Shown here: positions 16,546 to 24,236 of the stretch, in pieces
Numbering within the stretch: position 1 is the stretch's first letter
Layout: every line of letters starts with the position of its first letter
Origin: an uncultured Eubacteriales bacterium
GTDB lineage: Bacteria > Bacillota > Clostridia > Oscillospirales > CAG-272
Length of the DNA stretch: 27,398 nt
Direction of reading: 5' to 3'
NCBI GenBank assembly: GCA_900549725.1
Contig: URPL01000020.1
Location: 1 to 27,398, forward strand
Program-made: the position numbers and the translations under genes
Notes under the pieces: model-generated
What the model saw: only the letters and a program-made list of their open reading frames with translations
The model's database searches: none
Told to the model about the DNA's origin: nothing

Positions 16546-17834
16546 AGCTGCTCCGGCAGATACCGTGCATCTATGATCCCCTTTGTATATTCAACCAGCT
16601 TTTGCATTGTTATCTGCTCGGAATAGCTGCCGTATGGGGTAAAGCGCCCCTTTGGCGAGCAAACGCACCAATGCTTTGCAAGATCGGCATCGGTAAACTC
16701 GGTCATATAAAACACCTTGGTATCCCGATAGCGCGCATTGAAGAAAAACACGGTGGGCGTAAAGGTAACATTCTCCACGCTGACCGCTCCGCCGCGCAAA
16801 ACAATTTCAAAGCCCGCAAGCCCGCCGACCATATTCTTGGCGGAATCCATCTCGGAAAGAAAATTTCCGAGAGAATAAAAGCACAGCGTTTTATGTCCCT
16901 CCTCTCCCTCGATCCACTCGATGGGCTGAATCAAGTGCGGGTGATGCCCGATAATCACATCCACCCCGAGAGAGGCAAACAGCTTTGCATAGGTTTTCTG
17001 CGTTTCGTTTACGGGCTGCCCGTTGTCGTCGCCCCAATGCGCGGAAACAATCACAACATCCGCCGCCGCTTTTGCCGCTGCAACCTGCTTTTGCACGGTG
17101 GCTTTGTCAAGATAGGGCAAAACGGCGTCCGTATTATAAACGGAAAGCCCGTTTGTGCCGTAGGTATATGCCAAAAAGGCAAACCGCACTCCGTTTTTTT
17201 CAAGCGTGCGCACCGTATTGTAATCCGCTTCGTTTTCATATCCGCCGATCATCAGCGCGCGGTCGGAAAGGGATTTCCAGAAGGCAATCGTCGCCTCAAG
17301 GCCAGCGGCGCCCTTATCCGCCATGTGGTTGTTGGCAATGCTCACGACATCAAACCCAACCTCGCACAGATCATAGCCGAGCTCCTGCGGGGAATTGAAA
17401 GTGGGATAGCCGGAGAGCTCAAAGCCCTGCCCCGCCATCAGCGTTTCCTGATTGATAAAGGCAATATCCGCCGCCGCGATCTTTTCGCGCACATTTTCAT
17501 ACATCGGGCGAAAATCATAGGCGCGCCCCTGCCCGAGCGCCGCGGCGCGTTCGCGCGCGTCGATATAAATGCCGGGGTGGATCACATTATCCCCGGCGGC
17601 GATAAATGTGACCCGTTTTTCCGGCGTCGGCTCCGCGGTCGTATCGGGCGCAGAGCTCGTATCGGCAGAGGTCGTGTCGGCAGAGAACGCATCCGTTTCG
17701 CCCTGCGGGAGCGTGACAGCGCCGCCCGTTGGGATCGGGTCACGCTCCTCGCGCGCACATCCGCATACTCCGCAAAGCACTGCAAAAATCAGGGCGGCGC
17801 AAACAATCGCCCGTGTCACTCTCCGCACTCTCAT
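16536..17834 (-). CDS. CapA-family metallophosphatase-like lipoprotein
   Basis: The 432-residue product starts with a signal peptide (VTRAIVCAALIFAVLCGVCGC) ending in a likely lipobox, followed by a Thr/Ser/Asp-rich spacer to about residue 65. The rest is a PGA_cap (CapA/PgsA) domain of the calcineurin-like fold: FIAAGDNVIHPGIY, INQETLMAG, GFDVVSIANNHMADKG, VSAHWGDDN, GVDVIIGHHPHLIQPIEW and CFYSLGNFLSE. CapA is needed for poly-gamma-glutamate capsule assembly in bacilli, but many Clostridia carry lone CapA-like proteins of unclear role, and no capsule genes are present here. The ATG overlaps the gpmI stop as ATGA without a strong Shine-Dalgarno, which suggests coupled translation. Confidence 0.88.
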   Translation of the reverse strand: MRVRRVTRAIVCAALIFAVLCGVCGCAREERDPIPTGGAVTLPQGETDAFSADTTSADTSSAPDTTAEPTPEKRVTFIAAGDNVIHPGIYIDARERAAALGQGRAYDFRPMYENVREKIAAADIAFINQETLMAGQGFELSGYPTFNSPQELGYDLCEVGFDVVSIANNHMADKGAAGLEATIAFWKSLSDRALMIGGYENEADYNTVRTLEKNGVRFAFLAYTYGTNGLSVYNTDAVLPYLDKATVQKQVAAAKAAADVVIVSAHWGDDNGQPVNETQKTYAKLFASLGVDVIIGHHPHLIQPIEWIEGEEGHKTLCFYSLGNFLSEMDSAKNMVGGLAGFEIVLRGGAVSVENVTFTPTVFFFNARYRDTKVFYMTEFTDADLAKHWCVCSPKGRFTPYGSYSEQITMQKLVEYTKGIIDARYLPEQLCG

Positions 17835-19477
17835 GCGCGGAAGGTGATCAGAGATTCATCCCACATTGCGGGGGCTTCATAGCCCATGAGATTTACCATG
17901 GTCGCGGCAACATTGCTCAGGCCGAAGGTGCCCTTGTCTTCTTTCATCACCCATTTGTGATCCGGGTTTGCATCGTGAATCACGCAGGGCACGGGATTGA
18001 GCGTATGGCTCGTTTTTGCCTTGGGCGCGCCACAGGCGGAATGCTTCACGGCACCCTTTTTGTCAAGCTCATACATTTCATCCGCATTGCCGTGGTCCGC
18101 CGTTACCAGCGCCACGCCGTGCAGCTCGTCGATCACTTTCAAAATTCTGCCCAGCTGCAGATCAAGCGCCTCCAAAGAACAGATCGTCGCGCACAGGTTG
18201 CCCGTGTGGCCGACCATGTCGCCGTTGGGAAAGTTAACACGGTAATAGCGATATTTGCCTGCGCGCAGCTCTTCGATCAGACGGTCCGCAATCAGGGCGC
18301 ACTGCATCCACGGGCGCTGGTCAAACGAAACGATATCGGAGGGAATCTCCACATAGGTTTCAAGCTCCTCGGAGAATTTGCCGGAACGGTTGCCGTTCCA
18401 GAAATAGGTCACATGACCGAATTTCTGCGTTTCGGAAATGGCAAATTGGCGCACGCCCGTGTTTGCAAGATATTCGCCCATGGTATTGGTAATGGCAGGT
18501 GGCGCGACGAGATAGTGCTTCGGAATATGCAGATCTCCATCGTATTCAAGCATGCCCGCGTAAAACACCTTGGGCACTCTCACACGGTCAAACGCCTTGA
18601 AATCCGCCTCGTCAAAGGCGCGGGAAATTTCAATGGCGCGGTCGCCGCGGAAGTTATAGAAAATAACGCTGTCGCCGTCGTTGATCGTGCCGACGGGCCT
18701 GCCGTCCTTTGCAATGACAAACGCGCCGAGATCCTGGTCGATCGCGCCCGTCTCATCGCGCAGGGTCTGCACCGCCTCATGGGCGCTTGCAAACTGTCTG
18801 CCCTCGCCCAGCACATGCGTGTGCCAGCCGCGCTCCACCATGCTCCAATCCGCCTCATAGCGGTCCATGGTGATCTGCATTCTGCCGCCGCCCGAGGCAA
18901 TCATCACATCAAAATCGGGAGCGCGCAATTCATCCAGAAATGCTTCAAACGGATCGATATATTCAAATGCGGAGGTCTCTCCGACATCTCTTCCGTCCAG
19001 CAGAATATGAATGCGTGCACGGCGCACATCCTCTTTTTTCGCCTGCACAAGCATTGCTTTCAGATGGTCGATATGCGCATGCACATTTCCGTCGGAAAAC
19101 AGACCGATAAAATGCATGGTGCCGCCGTTTTTGCCGCAGGCAACGGCGCTTTTCCAGGTCTCGCTTTCAAACATTCTGCCGCTTTCGATGGATTCGCCGA
19201 CCAGCTTTGCGCCCTGGCTGAATACCTGCCCGGAGCCGAGCGCATTGTGCCCGACCTCGCTGTTGCCCATATCGTCATCGGAGGGAAGCCCCACCGCCGT
19301 TCCGTGTGCCTTCAGCTTTACCCAGGGGTTCTTTGCCAAAAGCCCTTTCAAAACGGGCATATACGCTCTTTTTACGGCGTCGCCGTCGTCCCCGTGTCCA
19401 AGACCGACACCGTCCATCACGATAGTGAGAACAGGGCCGCTGACGCCTTCAAAATTTTTCAGTTTTTCCAGTTTCAT
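17831..19477 (-). CDS. gpmI: 2,3-bisphosphoglycerate-independent phosphoglycerate mutase
   Basis: This Mn2+-dependent glycolytic enzyme interconverts 3- and 2-phosphoglycerate. The 548-residue length fits iPGM. The alkaline-phosphatase-like metal site begins with VMDGVG (Asp 22), and the phosphoserine nucleophile is Ser 73 in DDDMGNSEVGHNALG. LLDGRDV, NFRGDRA, NGDMVGHTGN and VTADHGNADEM supply the remaining metal and substrate residues. GGGAGG lies about 9 nt before the ATG. It is the first gene of a five-gene operon and has its own promoter. A possible link to manganese supply is that a Mn2+-riboswitch-like leader lies 2.7 kb upstream on another transcript. Confidence 0.96.
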   Translation of the reverse strand: MKLEKLKNFEGVSGPVLTIVMDGVGLGHGDDGDAVKRAYMPVLKGLLAKNPWVKLKAHGTAVGLPSDDDMGNSEVGHNALGSGQVFSQGAKLVGESIESGRMFESETWKSAVACGKNGGTMHFIGLFSDGNVHAHIDHLKAMLVQAKKEDVRRARIHILLDGRDVGETSAFEYIDPFEAFLDELRAPDFDVMIASGGGRMQITMDRYEADWSMVERGWHTHVLGEGRQFASAHEAVQTLRDETGAIDQDLGAFVIAKDGRPVGTINDGDSVIFYNFRGDRAIEISRAFDEADFKAFDRVRVPKVFYAGMLEYDGDLHIPKHYLVAPPAITNTMGEYLANTGVRQFAISETQKFGHVTYFWNGNRSGKFSEELETYVEIPSDIVSFDQRPWMQCALIADRLIEELRAGKYRYYRVNFPNGDMVGHTGNLCATICSLEALDLQLGRILKVIDELHGVALVTADHGNADEMYELDKKGAVKHSACGAPKAKTSHTLNPVPCVIHDANPDHKWVMKEDKGTFGLSNVAATMVNLMGYEAPAMWDESLITFRA

Positions 19478-19520
19478 ATCTTAAACCTCCCTTGGTTTTG
19501 CAAAATTTCAATCCATGGTT

Positions 19521-19549
19521 ATTATACCGCGCGCAGCAAAAGAATGCAA
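19521..19549 (-). promoter_or_regulatory. Promoter of the gpmI operon
   Basis: On the minus strand -35 TTGCAT (19549-19544) and a perfect -10 TATAAT (19526-19521) are 17 nt apart. The expected start is about 30-40 nt before the gpmI ATG. It lies downstream of the strong terminator at 19705-19753. Confidence 0.85.
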
Positions 19550-19704
19550 GATTTTTCGGCGCTTTTTCACAATTTCGCCCGCTGCGGCACGCCACTGCGC
19601 GTTCATGTTTCGTTTTAAAAATGTGCGCCGCATATCTTTCTGCAAGCTTAGCAAAAAATTTGCAAAACTCTCAAAAATTTTTTTGCACAGTCCTTCAAAA
19701 AACG

Positions 19705-19753
19705 AAAAAGGAGGCGCGCCCGCGGCAGTTCACGGGCTTTGCGCCTCCTTTTT
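19705..19753. terminator. Strong bidirectional intrinsic terminator
   Basis: AAAAAGGAGGCGC (19705-19717) pairs with GCGCCTCCTTTTT (19741-19753), with an inner GCCCG/CGGGC stem and a small AAA bulge. A T-run follows on the minus strand and the element overlaps the stop codon of the nuclease-like gene. It separates the flotillin transcript from the gpmI promoter. Confidence 0.9.
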
Positions 19754-20504
19754 ATATGTCGTCTTTCAGAGTATACAGCTTTTTCCTTCCGTCTTTCCCG
19801 CATTCGCGGCAAAAGCCCGCATGCTGCATGGCATACACCAAAAAACGCACGGTTTTCTGCTGCCCGCCGACGGCATCGCGCAGTGCCGAAACCGTAAACT
19901 CCGCCCCGCATTGCTCCGGGATCAGGGCGCGGTAATCCTGCGCGGCATGCAGCGTACGCTCCCCGAGCAGCTCCGTCGGCACAAAGCCGCGGTTTTCGAT
20001 TTGTCCCTGCGCGGTGGCGATACGATATTCCTCTCCGGCAAGAAAGAGGAAGCGCAGCGTGAGATTTTCATGGTTCAGAAATTCGCGCAGCCAATACAGC
20101 TCCCTTGCGCAGGTATAAATCGTTTCGCGGCGCGGAGAGCGTTTTTTCGCAAGCACCTCTCCGCTCTCCGGATTGATCGTAAGCAACGTTTTTTCATACG
20201 GCAACGGATGCACAACCGTCACCGGCGTCAGCGGCAAAAAGGTCGCAAGCTTTTTGCGCAGCGGGAAAAAGGAACCGGTCTGCACCTCGGTGATGCCGTT
20301 TTCGTTGAAAATATCCGTATAAAATGCACCGATCTTATGCTCATGCAAATCAGGCAGCGGTTCCAGATAATATTTCAGAGTACGATGCAGCGATTTTTCC
20401 GCAAGCGTCCCGATGCCGCTTTTTTCGCCGTCCGCATTTTTCGACGCCTGCAACGCCTGCAAAAACAACTGCTTTTGTGCCTGCGTCGCCGCGCGATAGG
20501 GCAT
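19752..20504 (-). CDS. Uncharacterised protein with PD-(D/E)XK nuclease-like core
   Basis: From the ATG at 20504 the product has 250 residues and no signal peptide or membrane segment. The first part reads AEKSLHRTLKYYLEP, then KIGAFYTDIFNENGITEVQT, then LRKKLATFLPLTPVTVVHPLP. Glu 36, Asp 64 and the Glu-Val-Gln at 73-75 are spaced like the E...D...ExK/Q active site of PD-(D/E)XK nucleases. The C-terminal portion (FTVSALRDAVGGQQKTVRFLVYAMQ) looks like a winged-helix fold. I recognise it only as a conserved clostridial hypothetical type. AAAGAGG lies 5 nt before this ATG; an in-frame ATG at 20519 is the alternative. Longer upstream reading would run through a 9-bp tandem repeat into the flotillin gene. 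It is co-directional, 79 nt after the flotillin gene. Confidence 0.75.
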   Translation of the reverse strand: MPYRAATQAQKQLFLQALQASKNADGEKSGIGTLAEKSLHRTLKYYLEPLPDLHEHKIGAFYTDIFNENGITEVQTGSFFPLRKKLATFLPLTPVTVVHPLPYEKTLLTINPESGEVLAKKRSPRRETIYTCARELYWLREFLNHENLTLRFLFLAGEEYRIATAQGQIENRGFVPTELLGERTLHAAQDYRALIPEQCGAEFTVSALRDAVGGQQKTVRFLVYAMQHAGFCRECGKDGRKKLYTLKDDI

Positions 20505-20530
20505 GTGTGCCTCTTTCATACTCCGTCCCC

Positions 20531-20575
20531 GCTTTTCCTGCTTTTCCTGCTTTTCCTGCTTTTCCTGCTTTTCGC
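20531..20575. repeat. 9-bp tandem repeat (about 5 copies)
   Basis: The plus strand carries GCTTTTCCT four times in a row, then a fifth copy with two changes. On the minus strand this is an AGGAAAAGC array, giving a Shine-Dalgarno-like AGGA every 9 nt between the flotillin stop and the start of the nuclease-like gene. Copy-number change by slippage would keep frame but alter spacing. Confidence 0.9.
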
Positions 20576-20583
20576 ATTTTTCT

Positions 20584-22035
20584 TTATTCCGCCTTACTTG
20601 TCTGTTCGCCCGGCGCCCCTTCCGCCTGCGGCTGTGCGAGCGCGCTGCCTGCAGCGGCGCGGCCGGCAAGCATGCCGCCGAGCAGCGCCGTAAGGTCAAT
20701 CCCCGTCGATTCCTTCATGCCGTCGATGATCTGCGAGGCGCTTGCCATCACATCCTTTACCATCTTCGTTGCGTTTCCGTCGCCGTACATCACGATCTTA
20801 TCGGTTTTGGACAGCGGCTCGGCTGCATTTTTCACAATGTCGGGCAGCGCTGCAAGATACATCTCCAGCACCGATGCCTCGCCCATCTTTCTTTGCGCCT
20901 GTGCCTTTTTCTCAATGGCTTCCGCCTCGGCAAGCCCCTTGGCGCGGATACCCTGAGCCTGCTGCTCCATGGCATAGCGCAGCGCCTCCGCCTCGGCTTT
21001 TTTCGCCTCCGCTTCCTTCAGCGCCTCGAATTTTTTTGCCTCCGCCTCTTTCTGGCGGCGGATCAGCTCCGCCTCCGCCTGCTTTTCCGCCTGGTACTTC
21101 ATAGCATCGGCCTGCTTGCGCACCTCGGCATCCAGCTTGCGCTCCTGCAGGGCAATTTCCTTTTCCGCAAGCTCTGCTTCTTTTTCGCGTCTTGCAATGT
21201 CGGCGTTTGCCTTTGTGATCTCAATGGTCTTGCGCTGACTTTCCTGCTGAATGGAATAGGCGGCATCCGCCTCTGCTTTTTTCGTATCCGCGCGCACCTG
21301 CATCTCCGCCTGCTGCACGGCAAGCGCCGCGTTCTGCTCGGCAATTTTTTTATCCGCCTCAACCTTGATGGCGTTGGCTTCCTCCTGTGCTTTCGCGGTT
21401 GCAATGGCAATGTCGCGCTGCGCGTTTGCCTTGGCGATCTGGGCATTTTTGCGGATTTGCTCCACATTGTCAATACCCATGTTTTCGATAGTACCGGCGC
21501 CGTCCTTGAAGTTCTGAATATTGAAATTCACAACCTCAATGCCGAGCTTCTCCATATCCGGCACAACATTTTCCGTGATTTTTTTTGCAACGCCCTGGCG
21601 ATCCTGCACCATTTCTTTCAGTCCGACCGAACCGACGATCTCGCGCATATTGCCCTCCAGCACCTGCGTCACAAGGCTGATCAGCTCCTGCTGCTTCATG
21701 CCGAGCAGCGCCTCGGCGGCGCGCTTGAGCAGATCCGGGTTGGATGAAATTTTGATGTTGGCGACGCCGTCCACGCTGACATTGATAAATTCATTGGTCG
21801 GAACCGCCTCCGATGTTTTCACATCGACCTGCATTACCTTGAGAGAAAGCTTATCAACCCGCTCGAAAAACGGCACGCGCCAACCGGCACGGCCGATCAG
21901 AATCCGCTTTTTTCCCAGACCGGAAATAATGTAAGCGGTATCCGGCGGCGCTTTGAGATACCCGAGAATCAGCAAAACCACAAACAGTGCCGCCACTGCG
22001 ATTGCAATGAGAATGGGGGTGGAAAATCCGTTCAT
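20584..22035 (-). CDS. Flotillin/SPFH-domain membrane-microdomain protein
   Basis: The 483-residue product has one N-terminal hydrophobic anchor (ILIAIAVAALFVVLLILGYL). An SPFH/band-7 domain follows (TAYIISGLGKKRILIGRAGW, VPTNEFINVSVDGVANIKI, LLKRAAEALLGM, IEVVNFNIQNFKD), then a long Ala/Glu/Lys-rich coiled coil of about 200 residues with EA-rich heptads, as in FloT/FloA2-type flotillins. It ends in a glycine/alanine-rich tail. Flotillins scaffold detergent-resistant membrane patches. The ATG at 22035 has GGAGGA about 7 nt upstream and starts right at the anchor; an in-frame codon 13 residues earlier lacks support. No NfeD partner is adjacent. Expression appears to be controlled by a riboswitch-like leader and terminator. 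Confidence 0.93.
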   Translation of the reverse strand: MNGFSTPILIAIAVAALFVVLLILGYLKAPPDTAYIISGLGKKRILIGRAGWRVPFFERVDKLSLKVMQVDVKTSEAVPTNEFINVSVDGVANIKISSNPDLLKRAAEALLGMKQQELISLVTQVLEGNMREIVGSVGLKEMVQDRQGVAKKITENVVPDMEKLGIEVVNFNIQNFKDGAGTIENMGIDNVEQIRKNAQIAKANAQRDIAIATAKAQEEANAIKVEADKKIAEQNAALAVQQAEMQVRADTKKAEADAAYSIQQESQRKTIEITKANADIARREKEAELAEKEIALQERKLDAEVRKQADAMKYQAEKQAEAELIRRQKEAEAKKFEALKEAEAKKAEAEALRYAMEQQAQGIRAKGLAEAEAIEKKAQAQRKMGEASVLEMYLAALPDIVKNAAEPLSKTDKIVMYGDGNATKMVKDVMASASQIIDGMKESTGIDLTALLGGMLAGRAAAGSALAQPQAEGAPGEQTSKAE

Positions 22036-22075
22036 TTCAGTTCCTCCGTTGTTGTATTGTGAAAAGGCCGGCATG

Positions 22076-22111
22076 AAAAAAGACTTTTACGGCATACGCC
22101 GCAAAAGTCTT
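22076..22111 (-). terminator. Leader terminator upstream of the flotillin gene
   Basis: On the minus strand AAGACTTTTGCGGC, loop GTAT and GCCGTAAAAGTCTT form a 14-bp stem with one wobble, followed by a run of T residues. It lies between the promoter and the start codon, as expected for a transcription-attenuating expression platform. Confidence 0.9.
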
Positions 22112-22114
22112 GAA

Positions 22115-22204
22115 AACCTGTTTTTCGGGACAGGTTCTGCGCTCCGGGCGAACTGCCGTCTTGACGAAACGCAGAGCACAAAACGCTCCTCTACTCCCTT
22201 TCAC
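22115..22204 (-). promoter_or_regulatory. yybP-ykoY-like (Mn2+) riboswitch candidate
   Basis: The leader begins GTGAAAGGGAGTAG, has a GAGC/GCTC hairpin, then TCGTCAAGACGG, a small GGC/GCC hairpin, CCGGA, a closing GCGC, and finally AGAACCTGTCCC, which pairs back to the start. Order and loop sequences follow the yybP-ykoY family (AAAGGGGAGUAG, UCGUCAA, CCGG, ACCUUUCC), a Mn2+ sensor; there is one G fewer in the first loop. AACCTG (aptamer 3' strand) can instead pair with CAGGTT just downstream, giving a plausible switch with the terminator. The match is from memory of the consensus, not from a covariance search. Confidence 0.6.
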
Positions 22205-22211
22205 TGAGAAC

Positions 22212-22240
22212 AGTATACCATATTGTCTTTCTTTTGTCAA
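22212..22240 (-). promoter_or_regulatory. Promoter of the flotillin transcript
   Basis: On the minus strand a perfect TTGACA (22240-22235), a 17-nt spacer ending TGG, and TATACT (22217-22212) form a near-consensus sigma-A promoter. The predicted start near 22205 coincides with the 5' end of the riboswitch-like structure. Confidence 0.88.
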
Positions 22241-22328
22241 GCAGAATCATACGATCCTGCACCGAAATATTTTCTCCGATTCATAAAAAAGTTGGAAATA
22301 AGATGATAAAATTTTAACAATTACAGGC

Positions 22329-22334
22329 TATAAT
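22329..22334 (+). promoter_or_regulatory. Possible -10 element of the 8-TM membrane protein gene
   Basis: A perfect TATAAT lies 40 nt upstream of the ATG at 22375, but no good -35 hexamer is found 16-18 nt before it. The surrounding stretch (22241-22374) is AT-rich and holds nothing else recognised. Confidence 0.45.
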
Positions 22335-22374
22335 CGTACTGTTAAGGACTACCCGAAAGAAAGGACTGTGCACG

Positions 22375-23274
22375 ATGGAAAAAACGATACAGCGTCGGCT
22401 TTTGCTGTTTTATCTTCTGCTTGCGAGTGCGGCAGGCGTTGTTTTGGCGGGTGGGCGCGCCTTTATGATGTACCAATGGTATGACCCAACCAAGCAAATG
22501 TATGAAAGAGGCACCTCCTTTCCCCTTTTGTTCCGCATTCTCTGCGGCGTAATCTGCGTGGTTTTGTGCACATCGTTTTTTATGTTCCGCAAAAAACGCA
22601 TCAGTGTCGATTTCCGCTCCACAACACTATTCACCGTGTTTTCAAGTTCTTTGTGCAGCTTTATGATGCTGGCGTATCTCTTTGTTTCGGTTTATCAGCT
22701 TTACAGCACAAGCTTTGTCACCCTGTCCGTGCTGCGCAGCGGCTCCGGTGCGGCATCCAACGAAAAGCTGCGCGCGCTGTTCGTGATTTTGCAGCTGTGT
22801 TTGCTTGTGCCCGCGGCGCTGTATTTCTTCCGTGTTGCCGCCGTCAACCGGGGCAGCGGAAACGGCTTTTGCCTGCTCTCCATGGTGCCAATTGTCTGGG
22901 CGACCGTCCTTTTGATCGCAACCTATCTCGACATTTCCGTTTCGTTCAACAGCCCGGATAAGCTGCTCAGCCAGCTTGTTCTGATCTGCCTGATGCTGTA
23001 TTTCGTTTATGAAACGCGCTATAACATGGGAGCGCCGCGGCCGCGGCTGTATTTCCCCTGCGCTTTTCTCTGCATCGTTTTGATTCTTGTTTACGCATTG
23101 CCGGATCTTTTGCTCGGCAGCATCGGCATCTGGCGCGTGCTCGGGGACAGCGCTTCCTCCGTCAGCAGCGAAAATACCGTCTTTTATATCATGCTGCTCT
23201 CATTTGCGGTTTATATTTTCTCCCGCTGCCTTTCCTTTTTGCGCACGGGCGAAAAAGCGATGTCTCTTGCCTGA
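22375..23274 (+). CDS. Uncharacterised 8-TM integral membrane protein
   Basis: The 299-residue protein is almost entirely hydrophobic, with about eight predicted membrane helices: near residues 9-31, 52-72, 83-108, 133-155, 164-186, 193-210, 222-247 and 268-290. Short basic loops (FRKKRIS, ETRYNMG) sit on the likely cytoplasmic side. No transporter signature, catalytic motif or known family was recognised. It has AAAGGA about 9 nt before the ATG, stands alone on the plus strand, diverges from the flotillin transcript and converges on rsmI across a shared terminator. Its start region lies back to back with the riboswitch-like leader, but that leader is on the other strand and need not control it. 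Confidence 0.8.
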   Translation: MEKTIQRRLLLFYLLLASAAGVVLAGGRAFMMYQWYDPTKQMYERGTSFPLLFRILCGVICVVLCTSFFMFRKKRISVDFRSTTLFTVFSSSLCSFMMLAYLFVSVYQLYSTSFVTLSVLRSGSGAASNEKLRALFVILQLCLLVPAALYFFRVAAVNRGSGNGFCLLSMVPIVWATVLLIATYLDISVSFNSPDKLLSQLVLICLMLYFVYETRYNMGAPRPRLYFPCAFLCIVLILVYALPDLLLGSIGIWRVLGDSASSVSSENTVFYIMLLSFAVYIFSRCLSFLRTGEKAMSLA

Positions 23275-23285
23275 AGCAAAAAAAG

Positions 23286-23323
23286 AAAATGCGATTTTGC
23301 CGCATGGCAGAATCGCATTTTTT
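23286..23323. terminator. Bidirectional terminator between convergent genes
   Basis: AATGCGATTTTGCC, loop GCAT, and GGCAGAATCGCATT form a 14-bp stem with one wobble, flanked by A-runs on the left and T-runs on the right. It can end the membrane-protein transcript (plus) and the rsmI transcript (minus). Confidence 0.92.
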
Positions 23324-23333
23324 GATTGTGCAT

Positions 23334-24236
23334 TTATTGCGCTTCTTCCTCCAAAAGCGCGCGATACACCTGCGCCTTCGGCATGCCGCGGTCCTTTGCG
23401 ACAAGCTTAAGTGCATCGTTTTTGCGCAGGGTGGGATCCTCTTCCATATAATGCTTTACATGCTCCGCTATGCGCATACCGCTCCAGAATGCCTCCGCCT
23501 GCGCCGCTTTCGTTTGCGCGCCGCCGACCACCAGCACATATTCTCCGCGCGGCGGCGTCTGCTCGCACAGCGCTAAGGCGGCGGAAAGCGTCAGGCGGAG
23601 CGTTTGTTCATTGAGCTTTGTCAGCTCGCGGCAAAGCGCGATCTCCCGCTCGCCAAACGCCTCATAAAGCTGCTCCAGCGTCTTTTGCAGCCGATGCGGC
23701 GCCTCGTAAAAAAGCATCGTCCTCTCTTCGCGGCGCAGCGCCTCAAGGCGCGCGGCGCGCTCTTTTTTGTCCTGCGGCAAAAAACCCTCAAAGGCAAAAC
23801 GCGTGCTGTCCATGCCGGAGAGGGCAAGCGCCGTCGGCGCGGCGCAGCAGCCGGGCACACAGCGCACGGGAATACCTCTCTCCCGGCAAAGTGCCACAAG
23901 GTCCTGCCCGGGGTCACTGATGGCAGGCATGCCCGCGTCCGTCACCAAAGCGCAGGATTCTCCGCCCAGCAGCCGCTCGCAGATCAGCGGGCCGCGCTGA
24001 TGCTTGTTGTGTTCAAAATAGCACAAAAGCGGTTTTTCTATGCCGTAAAAAGAGAGCAGCCGCCCCGTCACGCGGGTATCCTCCGCAGCGATAAAGCTGA
24101 CCCCTGCCAAAACGCGCAGCGCCCGCGCGGTGATATCCATGGTGTTTCCGATGGGGGTCGCCGTGAGATACAGCGTTCCGCTTTCCACCCGATTTTTCTC
24201 GGGATGTGCCGAAAACAGTTCATCAAGGCTTTTCAT
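23334..24236 (-). CDS. rsmI: 16S rRNA (cytidine-1402-2'-O)-methyltransferase
   Basis: The protein methylates the 2'-OH of C1402 in 16S rRNA using SAM. It has the tetrapyrrole-methylase fold with the RsmI signatures LYLTATPIGNTMDITARAL, FIAAEDTRVTGRLLS, VTDAGMPAISDPG, VPGCCAAPTALALSG and LFYEAPHRL. The C-terminal tail (KNDALKLVAKDRGMPKAQVYRALLEE) is the short helical domain typical of the family. The ATG at 24236 gives 300 residues and lies inside the end of the upstream methyltransferase gene (14-nt overlap), where AGGA is available. A start 13 codons earlier is open but adds residues not seen in the family. Confidence 0.95.
   Translation of the reverse strand: MKSLDELFSAHPEKNRVESGTLYLTATPIGNTMDITARALRVLAGVSFIAAEDTRVTGRLLSFYGIEKPLLCYFEHNKHQRGPLICERLLGGESCALVTDAGMPAISDPGQDLVALCRERGIPVRCVPGCCAAPTALALSGMDSTRFAFEGFLPQDKKERAARLEALRREERTMLFYEAPHRLQKTLEQLYEAFGEREIALCRELTKLNEQTLRLTLSAALALCEQTPPRGEYVLVVGGAQTKAAQAEAFWSGMRIAEHVKHYMEEDPTLRKNDALKLVAKDRGMPKAQVYRALLEEEAQ

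Noticed and set aside
17729..19618. Over 600-codon plus-strand frame opposite gpmI
   Set aside because: Mirror-frame reading of gpmI; no domain, no ribosome-binding site, and the minus-strand gene has all family motifs.
20531..20575. Repeat array as a CRISPR
   Set aside because: Units are 9 bp with no spacers and no cas genes nearby.
20520..20699. N-terminal extension of the nuclease-like protein through the KQE repeats
   Set aside because: It would overlap the flotillin 3' end out of frame and has a basic, low-complexity composition; internal ATGs are better placed. Kept only as an alternative in the repeat finding.
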